From contig NZ_KB467824.1 of NCBI RefSeq assembly GCF_000344615.1, forward strand, positions 4,243,767 to 4,307,766: a stretch of 64,000 nucleotides of DNA. The letters run 5' to 3'. Both the position numbers and the translations under genes were made by a program. The stretch comes from Janthinobacterium sp. CG3. GTDB taxonomy: Bacteria; Pseudomonadota; Gammaproteobacteria; Burkholderiales; Burkholderiaceae_D. Of this stretch, positions 30,338 through 39,726 are shown one piece after another (position 1 is the first letter of the stretch; every line of letters begins with the position of its first letter). The notes beneath the pieces were generated by a model that was given only the letters and a program-made list of their open reading frames with translations, did not search any database and was not told where the DNA came from.

Positions 30338-30382
30338 GCCGGGGCCGCGCGCCGCGCAAACGGCGCGCCGCCCCGGCTTTTT
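30338..30382 (+). terminator. Rho-independent terminator after metE
   Basis: GCCGGGGC pairs with GCCCCGGC through an inner GCGCCG/CGGCGC stem, followed by five Ts. It lies about 35 bases after the metE stop. Confidence 0.85.
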
Positions 30383-30524
30383 GCGTGGGACGGGCACATC
30401 GCACGCCGCGTCGGCCCTTTTTGCGAAAATTTTCAAGTAAAATGCAACAACTTCGCCGGCGCGCCCGCGCCCCCGGCATGACCTTTGAAACACCGCCTGT
30501 CGCAGGCCCATTCAACTCACCACT

Positions 30525-31280
30525 ATGTCCAAAAGCCCGTCCCCGAAGCCCATCGAAATCAAGATCTCCACCGTTGTCGCGGTTTCCGCCATCCTGCACA
30601 CGGCCGACGCCGGCGAGCTGGACGCCGCCCTGCGCGCGATGACCGGCGGCGTCTGCGACTTCTTCGAGGGCGACCTGGCCGTCATCGACGTCGGCGCGAT
30701 GGCGCCGGATGGCGCCGCCATCGACTGGGCCGGCCTGATCGCCCTGCTCAGGCAGTACCGCCTGAACCCGGTCGCGGTGCGCGGCGCCACGCCGGAAATG
30801 GGCGACGCCATCCTGGCGCTCGGCCTGAGCCTGGATAGCGGCAGCGGCCCGCGCGACGAGCCCGCCGCGCCGCTCGCCGCGCCGCCCCCGCCCGCGCCCG
30901 CGCCGACGCCGGCGGCCGGCGCCGTCGCCAGCCCCGCCGCCATGATCATCGACACCCCGGTGCGCGCCGGCCAGCGCATCTACGCGCGCGGCTGCGACCT
31001 GATCATCACCGCCGTCGTCAACAACGGCGCCGAAATCATCGCCGACGGCAGCATCCACGTCTACGCGGCGCTGCACGGGCGCGCGCTGGCCGGCGCCTCC
31101 GGCAACGCCGCCGCGCGCATCTTCGCGCTGTCGATGGCGCCCGAACTGGTCTCCATCGCCGGCGTCTACCGCACCTTCGAGGACGGTTATCCGCCCGAGC
31201 TGGCGCGCCAGCCGACGCAAATCAGCTTGGTCGGCGACCGAATCGATATACTATCTGTCAGCCCAGCAACCCGCTCTTAA
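30525..31280 (+). CDS. minC: Septum site-determining protein MinC
   Basis: This 251-residue inhibitor of FtsZ assembly is carried by MinD to the cell poles so that division occurs at mid-cell. The N-terminal FtsZ-binding domain covers about 1-105. A Pro/Ala linker (about 110-140) leads to the C-terminal MinD-binding beta-helix domain, which begins near TPVRAGQRIYARGCDLIIT and includes IIADGSIHVYAALHGRALAG with the RG-rich turn. It is the first gene of minCDE with 26 bases to minD. The ATG has only a modest ribosome binding site. Confidence 0.96.
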   Translation: MSKSPSPKPIEIKISTVVAVSAILHTADAGELDAALRAMTGGVCDFFEGDLAVIDVGAMAPDGAAIDWAGLIALLRQYRLNPVAVRGATPEMGDAILALGLSLDSGSGPRDEPAAPLAAPPPPAPAPTPAAGAVASPAAMIIDTPVRAGQRIYARGCDLIITAVVNNGAEIIADGSIHVYAALHGRALAGASGNAAARIFALSMAPELVSIAGVYRTFEDGYPPELARQPTQISLVGDRIDILSVSPATRS

Positions 31281-31306
31281 GCTTAGACATCTAAAAAGGA
31301 TTTTTT

Positions 31307-32122
31307 GTGGCAAGAATTATTGTTGTAACGTCCGGCAAGGGCGGAGTGGGCAAAACCACCTCAAGCGCCAGTTTCGCGACCGGCTTGGCCCTGCGCGGCC
31401 ACAAGACCGCCGTGCTCGACTTCGACGTCGGCCTGCGCAACCTCGACCTGATCATGGGCTGCGAACGGCGCGTGGTCTACGACCTGATCAACGTGATCAA
31501 CGGCGAAGCGTCGCTGAACCAGGCCCTGATCAAGGACAAGCACTGCGACAACCTGTTCATCCTGCCGGCCTCGCAAACGCGCGACAAGGACGCGCTGTCG
31601 GAAGACGGCGTCGAGCGCGTGCTCAACGACCTGATCAACATGGGCTTCGAATTCATCATCTGCGACTCGCCGGCCGGCATCGAGCACGGCGCGCTGATGG
31701 CGCTGACCTTCGCCGACGAAGCGATCATCGTCACCAACCCGGAAGTGTCGTCGGTGCGCGATTCGGACCGCATCCTGGGCATCATCCAGGCCAAGTCGCG
31801 CCGCGCGCAAACCGGCGGCGAGCCGGTCAAGGAACACCTGTTAATCACGCGCTACTCGCCGAAACGGGTCGAGTCCGACGAAATGCTGTCCTACCAGGAC
31901 GTGCAGGAAATCCTGCGCATCCCGCTGATCGGCATCATCCCGGAATCGGAATCGGTGCTGGCGGCCTCCAACCAGGGCAACCCGGCGATCCATTTCAAGG
32001 GCACCGACGTGGCCGAAGCTTACGAAGACGTGGTCTCGCGCTTCCTCGGGCAAGAGCTCGAACTGCGCTTCACCACCTACGAAAAGCCCGGTCTGCTGCA
32101 GCGCATCTTTGGGGTAAAGTGA
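31307..32122 (+). CDS. minD: Septum site-determining ATPase MinD
   Basis: This 271-residue membrane-associated ATPase recruits MinC and oscillates with MinE. The deviant Walker A motif SGKGGVGKTT is at residues 9-18 and LDFDVGLRNLDLIMG follows. The C-terminal amphipathic helix for membrane binding is in KPGLLQRIFGVK. The start is GTG, with AAAAAGGA 8 bases upstream separated by a T-run. It is between minC and minE, one base from minE. Confidence 0.98.
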   Translation: MARIIVVTSGKGGVGKTTSSASFATGLALRGHKTAVLDFDVGLRNLDLIMGCERRVVYDLINVINGEASLNQALIKDKHCDNLFILPASQTRDKDALSEDGVERVLNDLINMGFEFIICDSPAGIEHGALMALTFADEAIIVTNPEVSSVRDSDRILGIIQAKSRRAQTGGEPVKEHLLITRYSPKRVESDEMLSYQDVQEILRIPLIGIIPESESVLAASNQGNPAIHFKGTDVAEAYEDVVSRFLGQELELRFTTYEKPGLLQRIFGVK

Positions 32123-32123
32123 C

Positions 32124-32375
32124 ATGGCCTTGCTTTCATTTCTCTTCCCTTCGAAGCCCAAAACGGCCACGGCGGCCAAGGAACGGCTGCAGATCATCAT
32201 CGCGCGCGAGCGCAGCGGCCGCGGCGGCCCGGACTTCCTGCCGGCGCTGCACAAGGAGTTGATCGAAGTCATTTCCAAGTACACCAAGGTGAACGCGGAA
32301 GACATCAAGATCTCGCTCGACCGCCAGGGCAACCTGGAAGTGCTGGACGTGAACGTGGTGCTGCCGGACGCGTAA
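32124..32375 (+). CDS. minE: Cell division topological specificity factor MinE
   Basis: This 83-residue protein stimulates the MinD ATPase and drives Min oscillation. The N-terminal membrane-targeting segment ALLSFLFPSKPKTA and the anti-MinCD helix AKERLQIIIARERSG are followed by the dimerisation domain with LIEVISKYTKV and the C-terminal strand. The ATG begins one base after the minD stop, so translation is probably coupled. It is the last gene of the operon; a palindromic element follows at about 75 bases. Confidence 0.97.
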   Translation: MALLSFLFPSKPKTATAAKERLQIIIARERSGRGGPDFLPALHKELIEVISKYTKVNAEDIKISLDRQGNLEVLDVNVVLPDA

Positions 32376-32447
32376 GCGCGCCGTGAAACCAGCGGGCCGG
32401 CGGCGCTGCCAGCCAAGCAAGGGCAAAGCGCCGGCGCCAAGGCGGGA

Positions 32448-32492
32448 AGGCCGGACCCCGAGGGTCCGGCCCCGGGCTTGCGTCTTGGTTTT
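32448..32492. repeat. Dispersed palindromic element between convergent genes
   Basis: CCGGACCCCGAGGGTCCGG is followed by GCTTGCGTCTTGGTTTTTT. The right end abuts the stop codon of the minus-strand gene at 32493. The T-run would make it a terminator for minE on the plus strand. Confidence 0.75.
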
Positions 32493-33008
32493 TTAGGTCC
32501 GGCGCGCCACCAGCAGCTCCTGCGCCACCGTCGCGCAGGCCTCCACGTGCTGGTAGCCGATCTGCCGGAACACCGTGAAGCCGATCGCCGCCGAGACCAG
32601 TTGACCGGCCAGCGGCACCAGCCGCGCGGCCTGCTTGACGAGTATTTTGATGCCGGTGCGTTTGAGCAGCATTAACACCAGCTCGCGCGTCACCAGCTTG
32701 CCGACCAGCATGCCGCCGACGCCGATCGCCGCCTCGTAGGCGATCAGCTTGTATTTCGGCTGCAGGCGCTCGATTTGCTCGGGCGTCAGGCCGAACTCCT
32801 GGTTGATATCGTTGATCAACAGCGTGAACAGGCCCAGGTCCGAGACGACGTCGACGCCGGGGATCGGCACCGCCGAGACGCCGGCCGATATCGCCGCGCG
32901 CCGCCGCACCAGGCGCCGGCAACGCTCGCGCACTTGCTCGATGTCCTTCGCACTGCCCGGCATCAGGGTCCAGTCGGTATCCTTGCCTGCGCTCTGAGTC
33001 GTATCCAT
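32493..33008 (-). CDS. Small DUF697-like protein of unknown function
   Basis: This 171-residue protein has a charged N-terminus (about 1-45, ending RERCRRLVRRRAAISAG). Then comes VPIPGVDVVSDLGLFTLLIN and two amphipathic or hydrophobic helices (AAIGVGGMLVGKLV, LVPLAGQLVSAAIGFTVFRQ). The pattern resembles DUF697/EcsC-type membrane-associated proteins, but the match is weak. The frame is open further upstream; ATG 33008 is chosen because GAAGGAGC is 4 bases before it. The stop codon is inside or against a palindromic repeat. Possible membrane association; no function proposed. Confidence 0.78.
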   Translation of the reverse strand: MDTTQSAGKDTDWTLMPGSAKDIEQVRERCRRLVRRRAAISAGVSAVPIPGVDVVSDLGLFTLLINDINQEFGLTPEQIERLQPKYKLIAYEAAIGVGGMLVGKLVTRELVLMLLKRTGIKILVKQAARLVPLAGQLVSAAIGFTVFRQIGYQHVEACATVAQELLVARRT

Positions 33009-33250
33009 AGTGCTCCTTCGGTTCCGCCGGCCCAGCCTTGCCGGTATTGCCAGTGTAGCGCGGAATCCGGCGCGCCCCGCACACGCCCCGCAGCGGTGCG
33101 TGGGCGCCGCGCCGCGCGCCGATAATATCCGGGCAGCAAGCCAATCTCTGGTATATTCAAAATTGACCAAAAGTAGACCATGAATAACCATGTCGATAAG
33201 CGGTATCCGACCCGGCATCCGACCCGTTTATCGCCCCGCCCTTCGAGACC

Positions 33251-33940
33251 ATGAGAATAGTCGTACTAGATAACGACACCGGCCAGGCCGACCTGATCTG
33301 CCAGGTACTGAACTCGGTCGGCCACGCCTGCCAGGGCTTCCAGAACGCCCGCGACCTGCTGGCGCAACTGCGCAAGGACAGCTACGACATGCTGATTTTA
33401 AACTGGCGGGTGGCCGACATGGACGGCGCCGAAGTGTTGCGCCGGGTCCGCGAAAAGCTGCCGAGCAAGGCGCCGCTGATGTTCCTCAGCGACGCCGCCG
33501 GCGAGGACGACATCGTCGCCGGCATGGCCGCCGGCGCCGACGACTACATGCTCAAGCCGCTGCGGCGCAACGAGCTGGTGGTGCGCACCCAGGCGCTGCT
33601 GCGGCGCGCCTACCCGGCCCAGAACGGCGCCGAGCAACTGCAATTCGGCCCCTACGTGTTCGAGACCCGGCCCGGACGGCTGTTGATGAACGGCGCCGCG
33701 CTGGACCTGACGCACAAGGAATTCGCGCTGGCCCTGCTGCTGTTCCGCAACCTCGGCCGGCCGCTGTCGCGCGCCTACATCCACGAGGCGGTCTGGCTGC
33801 GCGACACCGCCGTGCCCTCGCGGACGATGGACACCCACATCTCGCGCGTGCGCAACAAACTCCATCTGAAGCCGGAAAACGGCTACCGCCTGGCGCCGGT
33901 GTACAGCTACGGCTACCGCCTCGAAAAGCTGGTGTCGTAG
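33251..33940 (+). CDS. OmpR-type response regulator with degenerate receiver
   Basis: This 229-residue transcription regulator has an N-terminal receiver fold (about 1-118) and a winged-helix DNA-binding domain (about 130-228: [21 protein letters not shown] with [13 protein letters not shown] after it). Where the phospho-acceptor Asp should be ([14 protein letters not shown]) there is Asn51. Ser80 and Lys102 remain, and the acidic pair is D7/D9. Phosphorylation in the usual way is therefore unlikely. There is no partner histidine kinase next to it. The target genes are unknown; hemA follows after a REP element but has its own -10. CTTCGAGACC gives a poor ribosome binding site. Confidence 0.92.
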   Translation: MRIVVLDNDTGQADLICQVLNSVGHACQGFQNARDLLAQLRKDSYDMLILNWRVADMDGAEVLRRVREKLPSKAPLMFLSDAAGEDDIVAGMAAGADDYMLKPLRRNELVVRTQALLRRAYPAQNGAEQLQFGPYVFETRPGRLLMNGAALDLTHKEFALALLLFRNLGRPLSRAYIHEAVWLRDTAVPSRTMDTHISRVRNKLHLKPENGYRLAPVYSYGYRLEKLVS

Positions 33941-33976
33941 GTCGTCGTCCGACGCCGGGCCGGCGCCGACGCCCTG
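33938..33976. repeat. REP-type element, short copy
   Basis: GTAGGTCGTCGTCCGACGCC matches the REP unit at 21781 and 58391 with a shortened stem. It overlaps the stop codon of the response regulator and lies just upstream of the hemA -10. Confidence 0.7.
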
Positions 33977-33990
33977 GCGGCCGCGCGCGT

Positions 33991-33996
33991 TATAAT
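33991..33996 (+). promoter_or_regulatory. -10 element of the hemA promoter
   Basis: A perfect TATAAT lies 31 bases before the chosen hemA start. An in-frame ATG at 33997 abuts it and so cannot be in the transcript, which supports ATG 34027. No good -35 was found; a REP element occupies that region. Confidence 0.55.
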
Positions 33997-34026
33997 ATGC
34001 GTACTCCGATCCCACCTAAGCCCGAA

Positions 34027-35301
34027 ATGCAACTGCTCGCCGTCGGCCTCAACCACACCACCGCCCCAGTGTCGCTGCGCGAACAACTGGCGTTCGCGCC
34101 TGAGCAATTGGGTCAGGCGGTCGGGGCGGCGCGCGCCTGGTTCGAGCGCATCGACGCGCGCGCCGACGGCGAGGCGGCGATTTTGTCGACCTGCAACCGC
34201 ACCGAGCTGTACGCGGCCAGCCACGCCCCGCAGCCGCTCGACGCCGGCGCCCACTTCCTGGCCGACTACCACAAGCTCAACTACGCCGAGCTGCGCCCGC
34301 ACCTGTACATGCTGCCGCAGCACGACGCCGTGCGCCACACCTTCCGCGTCGCCTCCGGGCTGGACTCGATGGTGCTGGGCGAAACCCAGATCCTCGGCCA
34401 GATCAAGGACGCCATCCGCACCGCCGAGGCGGCCGGCGGCCTGGGCACCTATCTGCACCAGTTGTTCCAGCGCAGCTTCTCGGTCGCCAAGGAAGTGCGC
34501 AGCACCACCGAAATCGGCGCCCACAGCGTCTCGATGGCGGCCGCCGCGGTGCGCCTGTCGCAGCGCATCTTCGACAAGATCGCCGAACAAAACGTGCTGT
34601 TCATCGGCGCCGGCGAAATGATCGAATTGTGCGCGACGCATTTCGCGGCGCACAACCCGAACAGCATCACCATTGCCAACCGCACCATGGAGCGCGGCGA
34701 GGCGCTGGCGCACCGCTTCAACGGCCGCGCCATCCGCCTCGCCGAGCTGCCGGAGAAACTGGCGCAGTTCGACATCGTCATCTCCTGCACCGCCTCGTCG
34801 CTGCCGCTGATCGGCCTGGGCCTGGTCGAGCGGGCCATCAAGGCGCGCCGCCACAAGCCGATCTTCATGGTCGACCTGGCGGTGCCGCGCGACATCGAGT
34901 CCGAGGTCGGGCGCCTCAACGACGTTTTCCTGTACACCGTCGACGACCTCGGCAAGGTGGTACAGACCGGCATGGAAAGCCGCCAGGCCGCCGTGGCCCA
35001 GGCCGAATCGATCATTGAAACCCGGGTGCAGTCGTACATGAGCTGGGTCGACGACCGCGCCATGGTGCCGGTGATCCAGGACTTGCACGAAACCAGCGAG
35101 GCGATGCGCGTGCTGGAAGTCGAGCGCGCCCGCAAGATGCTGGCCAAGGGCGCCGACATCGACGCCGTGCTGGAAGCGCTGTCGAAGGGCTTGACGGCGA
35201 AATTCCTGCACGGCCCGCAACAGGCGCTGCACCGCGCCCAAGGCGACGAACGGGCCCACCTGGCGAGCCTGCTGCCGCAGTTGTTCCGCGGCCGGCGTTA
35301 G
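34027..35301 (+). CDS. hemA: Glutamyl-tRNA reductase
   Basis: This 424-residue enzyme reduces glutamyl-tRNA to glutamate-1-semialdehyde, the first step of C5 tetrapyrrole synthesis. The N-terminus [19 protein letters not shown] is typical. The nucleophile is Cys56 in [12 protein letters not shown] central NADPH domain contains [15 protein letters not shown], and a C-terminal dimerisation helix region follows. ATG 34027 is chosen over 33997, which overlaps the promoter. prfA, dsbB and prmC follow on the same strand, giving the common betaproteobacterial hemA-prfA-prmC order. Confidence 0.97.
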   Translation: MQLLAVGLNHTTAPVSLREQLAFAPEQLGQAVGAARAWFERIDARADGEAAILSTCNRTELYAASHAPQPLDAGAHFLADYHKLNYAELRPHLYMLPQHDAVRHTFRVASGLDSMVLGETQILGQIKDAIRTAEAAGGLGTYLHQLFQRSFSVAKEVRSTTEIGAHSVSMAAAAVRLSQRIFDKIAEQNVLFIGAGEMIELCATHFAAHNPNSITIANRTMERGEALAHRFNGRAIRLAELPEKLAQFDIVISCTASSLPLIGLGLVERAIKARRHKPIFMVDLAVPRDIESEVGRLNDVFLYTVDDLGKVVQTGMESRQAAVAQAESIIETRVQSYMSWVDDRAMVPVIQDLHETSEAMRVLEVERARKMLAKGADIDAVLEALSKGLTAKFLHGPQQALHRAQGDERAHLASLLPQLFRGRR

Positions 35302-35388
35302 CGGCCACTTCCGTCCGCCTGGCCGCCCGGCCGCGTCGAGCCGACGCGGCCCGTCGCGGCCGTTCCCCCACCACCTTACCGAAGCCCT

Positions 35389-36465
35389 ATGAAACCATCA
35401 ATGCTGTCCAAGCTGGACCAACTGGCCAATCGCCTGGTCGAACTCGACGAACTGCTGATGCACCCGGACGCCACCTCCAACATGGACAGCTACCGCAAAA
35501 TGACGCGCGAGCACGCCGAACTGGGGCCGCTGGTGGCGCTGTACCATTCCTACCAGGAAGCCGGCGCCGACATCGCCACCGCGCAGGAGATGCTGGCCGA
35601 CCCGGACATGAAGGACTTCGCGCAGGAGGAAATCGAAGCGGCCAAGGCCAGCATGACGCAACTCGAGCAGCAACTGCAAACGATGCTGCTGCCGAAGGAC
35701 GTCAACGACGAGCGCAACATCTTCCTGGAAATCCGCGCCGGCACCGGCGGCGACGAATCGGCGCTGTTCGCCGGCGACCTGCTGCGCATGTACACCCGCT
35801 TCGCCGAGCGCAACCGCTGGCAGGTCGAAGTGGTGTCGGCGTCCGAGTCGGACCTGGGCGGCTACCGCGAAGTGATCGTGCGCCTGGTCGGCAACGGCGC
35901 CTACTCCAAGCTCAAATTCGAATCCGGCGGGCACCGCGTGCAGCGCGTGCCGGCCACCGAAACCCAGGGCCGCATCCACACCTCGGCCTGCACCGTGGCG
36001 GTGATGCCGGAGGCGGACGAAGTCGAAGACGTCAACATCAACCCGGCCGACCTGCGCATCGACACCTACCGCGCCTCGGGCGCCGGCGGCCAGCACATCA
36101 ATAAGACCGACTCGGCCGTGCGTATCACCCACCTGCCCACCGGCATCGTCGTCGAATGCCAGGACGACCGCAGCCAGCACAAAAACAAGGCCTCGGCCTT
36201 GAAAGTGCTGGCCGCGCGCATCAAGGACGTGCAACTGCGGGCGCAGCAATCGCAGGAAGCGGCGACGCGCAAAAGCCTGATCGGCTCGGGCGACCGCAGC
36301 GAGCGCATCCGCACCTACAACTTCCCGCAGGGGCGCATGACCGACCACCGCATCAACCTGACGCTCTACAAACTCGACTTCATCATGGACGGCGAACTGA
36401 GCGACCTGACCAACGCGCTGGCGGCCGAACACCAGGCCGAACTGCTGGCCGCCCTGGGCGACTAA
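35389..36465 (+). CDS. prfA: Peptide chain release factor 1
   Basis: This 358-residue factor ends translation at UAA and UAG. The stop-recognition motif Pro-Ala-Thr is at 188-190 ([14 protein letters not shown]) and the catalytic GGQ at 233-235 ([14 protein letters not shown]), both at the positions seen in E. coli RF1. [15 protein letters not shown] is also typical. The ATG at 35389 is used; an ATG four codons later is an alternative. prmC, encoding the methyltransferase that modifies this GGQ glutamine, is two genes downstream. Confidence 0.97.
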   Translation: MKPSMLSKLDQLANRLVELDELLMHPDATSNMDSYRKMTREHAELGPLVALYHSYQEAGADIATAQEMLADPDMKDFAQEEIEAAKASMTQLEQQLQTMLLPKDVNDERNIFLEIRAGTGGDESALFAGDLLRMYTRFAERNRWQVEVVSASESDLGGYREVIVRLVGNGAYSKLKFESGGHRVQRVPATETQGRIHTSACTVAVMPEADEVEDVNINPADLRIDTYRASGAGGQHINKTDSAVRITHLPTGIVVECQDDRSQHKNKASALKVLAARIKDVQLRAQQSQEAATRKSLIGSGDRSERIRTYNFPQGRMTDHRINLTLYKLDFIMDGELSDLTNALAAEHQAELLAALGD

Positions 36466-36603
36466 CGCCGCGCCGGGGTTTAAGGGCGGTCTAAGGCGAG
36501 GCTTCGACGCTTTGTGCGAAAATGGCCGGTGCCGCGCCGCCATGCCGTTCAGCCGCGATGAACGGCGTCGGCCCCCGCGTTTTTAACCCTTTCCGGAATT
36601 CCC

Positions 36604-37074
36604 ATGATTAGTTCGCGCAATCTGTTGTTGTCCGTCGCTTTCGCCTGCTTCGCCGCCCTCGGCGTCGCGCTGTATTTGCAGCACGGCACGCTGGATATGC
36701 TGCCTTGCCCGCTGTGCGTGATCCAGCGTTATCTGTTCCTCGCCGTCGGCCTGGCCTGTCTGGCCGGCGCCGCCACCGGCAAGCCCAAGCCCGGCGCCGC
36801 CGTCGCCCTGCTGGGCGCGCTCGGCGGCCTCGGCGTGGCCGGCAAGCATTTGTATGTGCTGGCCCATCCCGGTTTGTCCTGCGGCATCGATCCGGTGGAA
36901 ACCATCCTCAACAAGATTTTCACCGCCGAGTATTTACCCTTCCTGTTCAGGGCCGACGGTTTGTGCGAAGACGCCACCCGGCCGTTCATCGGCCTGTCGA
37001 TTCCGCAATGGTCGTTGGTCTGCTTCGCGCTGTTCGCGCTGGCGCTGGCCTGGACCCTCGCGCGCCGCAAATGA
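36604..37074 (+). CDS. dsbB: Disulfide bond formation protein DsbB
   Basis: This 156-residue inner-membrane oxidase with four hydrophobic segments re-oxidises periplasmic DsbA and passes electrons to quinone. The first redox pair is in MLPCPLCVIQRYLFL (about residues 37-40). The second pair is Cys in PGLSCGIDPVET and Cys in RADGLCEDATRP. The stop overlaps the prmC start as ATGA, so translation is coupled. Its place between prfA and prmC is not the usual enterobacterial order. dsbA is not in the window. Confidence 0.95.
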   Translation: MISSRNLLLSVAFACFAALGVALYLQHGTLDMLPCPLCVIQRYLFLAVGLACLAGAATGKPKPGAAVALLGALGGLGVAGKHLYVLAHPGLSCGIDPVETILNKIFTAEYLPFLFRADGLCEDATRPFIGLSIPQWSLVCFALFALALAWTLARRK

Positions 37075-37910
37075 CGCCGGCCGCCACCGTTACCGTCGCC
37101 GCCGGCAGCACGCTGGCCTCGTTGCAGGCGCGCCCCCCGCTCGATCCGGTGGATAACCGCATTCTGCTGTGCCACGCGCTCGGCTTGAGCAGGGTCGGCC
37201 TGATTACGCAGTCGCAGCGCACGCTCAGCGCCGACGAGGCGGCGCGCCTGTCGGCGCTGCTGGCGCGCCGCCTGGCCGGCGAGCCGATCGCCTATATCGT
37301 CGGCCAGCGCGAGTTCTTCGGCCTGCCCTTCGAGGTCAACGACGCGGTGCTGATTCCGCGCCCCGACACCGAATTGCTGGTCGAGCTGGCCCTGGAACGC
37401 ATGCCGGCCCAGGCGCGCCTGCTCGACATGGGCACCGGCAGCGGCGCCGTCGCCGTCGCGCTGGCGCACAGCCGCCCCGACGCCGCCGTCACCGCGCTCG
37501 ACGTCAGCGCGGCGGCGCTGGCGGTGGCGCGGCGCAACGCCAGCGCCAACGGCGTCGACGTGCAGTTCATCGACAGCGACTGGTTCGGCGCGCTCGGCGC
37601 CGCCCGTTTCGACCTGATCGTCTCGAATCCGCCCTACATCGCCAGCGGCGACCGCCATTTGTCCGAGGGCGATTTGCGCTTCGAACCGGCCGGCGCGCTG
37701 ACCGACCACGCCGACGGCCTGGCGGCGCTGCGCATCCTCGTCGCCGGCGCGCCGCGCCATTTGGCGGCGCGCGGCTGGCTGTTGATGGAGCACGGCTACG
37801 ACCAGGCCGCGGCGGTGCGCGCGCTGCTGGCGGCGGCCGGCTACACCGAGGTGCAAAGCTGGCGCGACCTGGCCGGCATCGAACGGGTCAGCGGCGCGCG
37901 GCGTCACTGA
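37071..37910 (+). CDS. prmC: Release factor glutamine methyltransferase
   Basis: This 279-residue enzyme methylates the glutamine of the GGQ motif in release factors 1 and 2 with S-adenosylmethionine. The helical N-terminal domain covers about 1-80 (YIVGQREFFGLPFEVND). The methyltransferase fold has LLDMGTGSGAVAVAL at about 117-131 and the signature NPPY at 186-189 (VSNPPYIASGDRHL). The frame is open further upstream inside dsbB, but ATG 37071 overlaps the dsbB stop and fits the family length. It ends the hemA-prfA-dsbB-prmC group. Confidence 0.96.
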   Translation: MTPAATVTVAAGSTLASLQARPPLDPVDNRILLCHALGLSRVGLITQSQRTLSADEAARLSALLARRLAGEPIAYIVGQREFFGLPFEVNDAVLIPRPDTELLVELALERMPAQARLLDMGTGSGAVAVALAHSRPDAAVTALDVSAAALAVARRNASANGVDVQFIDSDWFGALGAARFDLIVSNPPYIASGDRHLSEGDLRFEPAGALTDHADGLAALRILVAGAPRHLAARGWLLMEHGYDQAAAVRALLAAAGYTEVQSWRDLAGIERVSGARRH

Positions 37911-38124
37911 ACGGTGCGCCGCCCGGCGCTACCTTTGTTAGAATGGCAATCGATCCCCTGACCGGAAAACGGCGCGATCCGGCCCCGGCCGGCGGCGCCG
38001 GTCAAGCCCGGGGCAGCATTGGCGCGGCTTGGCGAGGTGTTTTTGCGGCCGACAACGCGTTTGCCGGTTTTCGGTTACTCTCAGCACAAATAAATTATTT
38101 GCTGCACAAGAAAGGAAGATCAAA

Positions 38125-39708
38125 TTGTCGACTCTATTGACCCGCCGCCTGGCCCTGCTGGCCGGTGATGAGCAGCGCGCCCTGCTGTCGGGCGGCTTGC
38201 GCGGCATCGAACGGGAAACCCTGCGCGTCGACCGCGCCGGCCATTTGGCCGCGAGCGCCCATCCGGCGCCGCTGGGTTCGGCTTTGACCCATCCGCTGAT
38301 CACCACCGACTACGCCGAGGCGCTGCTGGAATTCATCACGCCGGCCGAGCACGACATCGGCGTCACGCTGGCCAAGCTCGAACAGATCCACCGCTACGCC
38401 TATTCCCGCCTCGGCGACGAGCTGCTGTGGAGCCAGTCGATGCCGAGCCAGTTGCCGGCCGAGCCGGAAATCCACATCGCCTGGTACGGCCGCTCCAACC
38501 TGGGCATGCTCAAGCACGTCTACCGGCGCGGCCTGGCGCTGCGCTACGGCAAGGCGATGCAATGCATCGCCGGCATCCACTACAACTATTCGCTTGACGA
38601 GCGGCTGTGGCGCGTGCTGGCCGCCGACGCCGGCTCGCACGCCACGCCGATGGCCTTCCAGTCGGAGAGCTATCTGGCGACGATCCGCAATTTCCGCCGC
38701 TACAGCTGGCTGCTGATGTACCTGTTCGGCGCCTCGCCGGCGCTGACGGCCGGCTTCCTGCGCGGCGCGCCGCACAAGTTGCAGGCGCTGTCCGACGACA
38801 CCCTGTACCTGCCGTACGCGACCAGCCTGCGCATGAGCGACCTGGGTTACCAGAACGACGCCCAGTCCGGCCTGCGCCCGCACGAAAACAGCCTCGACGA
38901 CTACGTCGCGGCGTTGACGCGCGCCGTCAACCAGCCCTATCCGCCGTACGCCGAACTGGGCACCAAACGGGACGGCGAGTGGACACAGCTGAGCACCAAC
39001 GTGCTACAGATTGAAAACGAATATTATTCGACGATACGCCCCAAGCGCGTGATCCGCACCGGCGAGCGGCCGATCCAGGCGCTGTGCCTGCGCGGCGTCC
39101 AATACATCGAAGTGCGCTGCATGGACGTCGACCCGTTCGAACCGGTCGGCATCAGCCTGGAAACCGGGCGCTTCCTCGACGCCTTCCTGCTGTTTTGCGC
39201 GCTCGACGAGAGTCCGCCGATTTCCGAGCAGCAAAGCGCGCGCTACACGGAGAACTTCGCCCGCGCCGTCAAGGAGGGCCGCCGGCCGGGCTTGCTGCTG
39301 CGCCGCGAAAACGGCGACGTCGCGCTGCCGGACTGGGGCCGCGAGCTGCTCGAACGCATCGCCCCGGTGGCGGCCCTGCTCGACGAGCGCCGCGGCGACG
39401 GCGCCCACGCCGACGCGCTGGCGGCGCAGTCGGCCAAGCTGGCCGACCCGGACCTGACGCCGTCGGCCAAGGTGCTGGCCGAGCTGCGCGCCAGCGGCGG
39501 CTCCTTCGCCGCCTTCGGCCTGCGCCAGAGCGAGCGCCACGCCGCCTATTTCCGCGCCCATCCGCCCAGCGCCGACGAGCAGGACTATTTCGGCGAACTG
39601 GCCGCGACCTCGCTGGCCGAGCAGGCCGCCATCGAGATGACCCCGGCCGGCAACTTCGACGACTATGTCGCGGCCTACCGCGCCAGCACGCTGTGCCCGC
39701 ATAGCTAA
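38125..39708 (+). CDS. gshA: Glutamate-cysteine ligase (proteobacterial type 1)
   Basis: This 527-residue ATP-dependent ligase makes gamma-glutamylcysteine, the first step of glutathione synthesis. Family signatures include [18 protein letters not shown] with [48 protein letters not shown] and [18 protein letters not shown] choose the TTG at 38125 because AAAGGAAG stands 6 bases upstream and the protein then matches the length of E. coli GshA (518). The open frame extends to an ATG at 38029 without a good ribosome binding site. The deacetylase-like gene follows after 18 bases and is likely cotranscribed. Confidence 0.95.
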   Translation: MSTLLTRRLALLAGDEQRALLSGGLRGIERETLRVDRAGHLAASAHPAPLGSALTHPLITTDYAEALLEFITPAEHDIGVTLAKLEQIHRYAYSRLGDELLWSQSMPSQLPAEPEIHIAWYGRSNLGMLKHVYRRGLALRYGKAMQCIAGIHYNYSLDERLWRVLAADAGSHATPMAFQSESYLATIRNFRRYSWLLMYLFGASPALTAGFLRGAPHKLQALSDDTLYLPYATSLRMSDLGYQNDAQSGLRPHENSLDDYVAALTRAVNQPYPPYAELGTKRDGEWTQLSTNVLQIENEYYSTIRPKRVIRTGERPIQALCLRGVQYIEVRCMDVDPFEPVGISLETGRFLDAFLLFCALDESPPISEQQSARYTENFARAVKEGRRPGLLLRRENGDVALPDWGRELLERIAPVAALLDERRGDGAHADALAAQSAKLADPDLTPSAKVLAELRASGGSFAAFGLRQSERHAAYFRAHPPSADEQDYFGELAATSLAEQAAIEMTPAGNFDDYVAAYRASTLCPHS

Positions 39709-39726
39709 CCGGCCAGGCGAGCACCC

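Noticed and set aside
30421-30443. Promoter for minC (TTGCGA and TAAAAT)
   Set aside because: The hexamers are only 11 bases apart, too close for sigma-70.
28731-31220. 829-codon minus-strand frame over metE and minC
   Set aside because: Spans two unrelated plus-strand genes and a terminator; low-complexity Gly/Arg/His-rich translation.
33163-33191. Promoter for the response regulator from TTGACC at 33163
   Set aside because: No acceptable -10 hexamer at 16-18 bases spacing.
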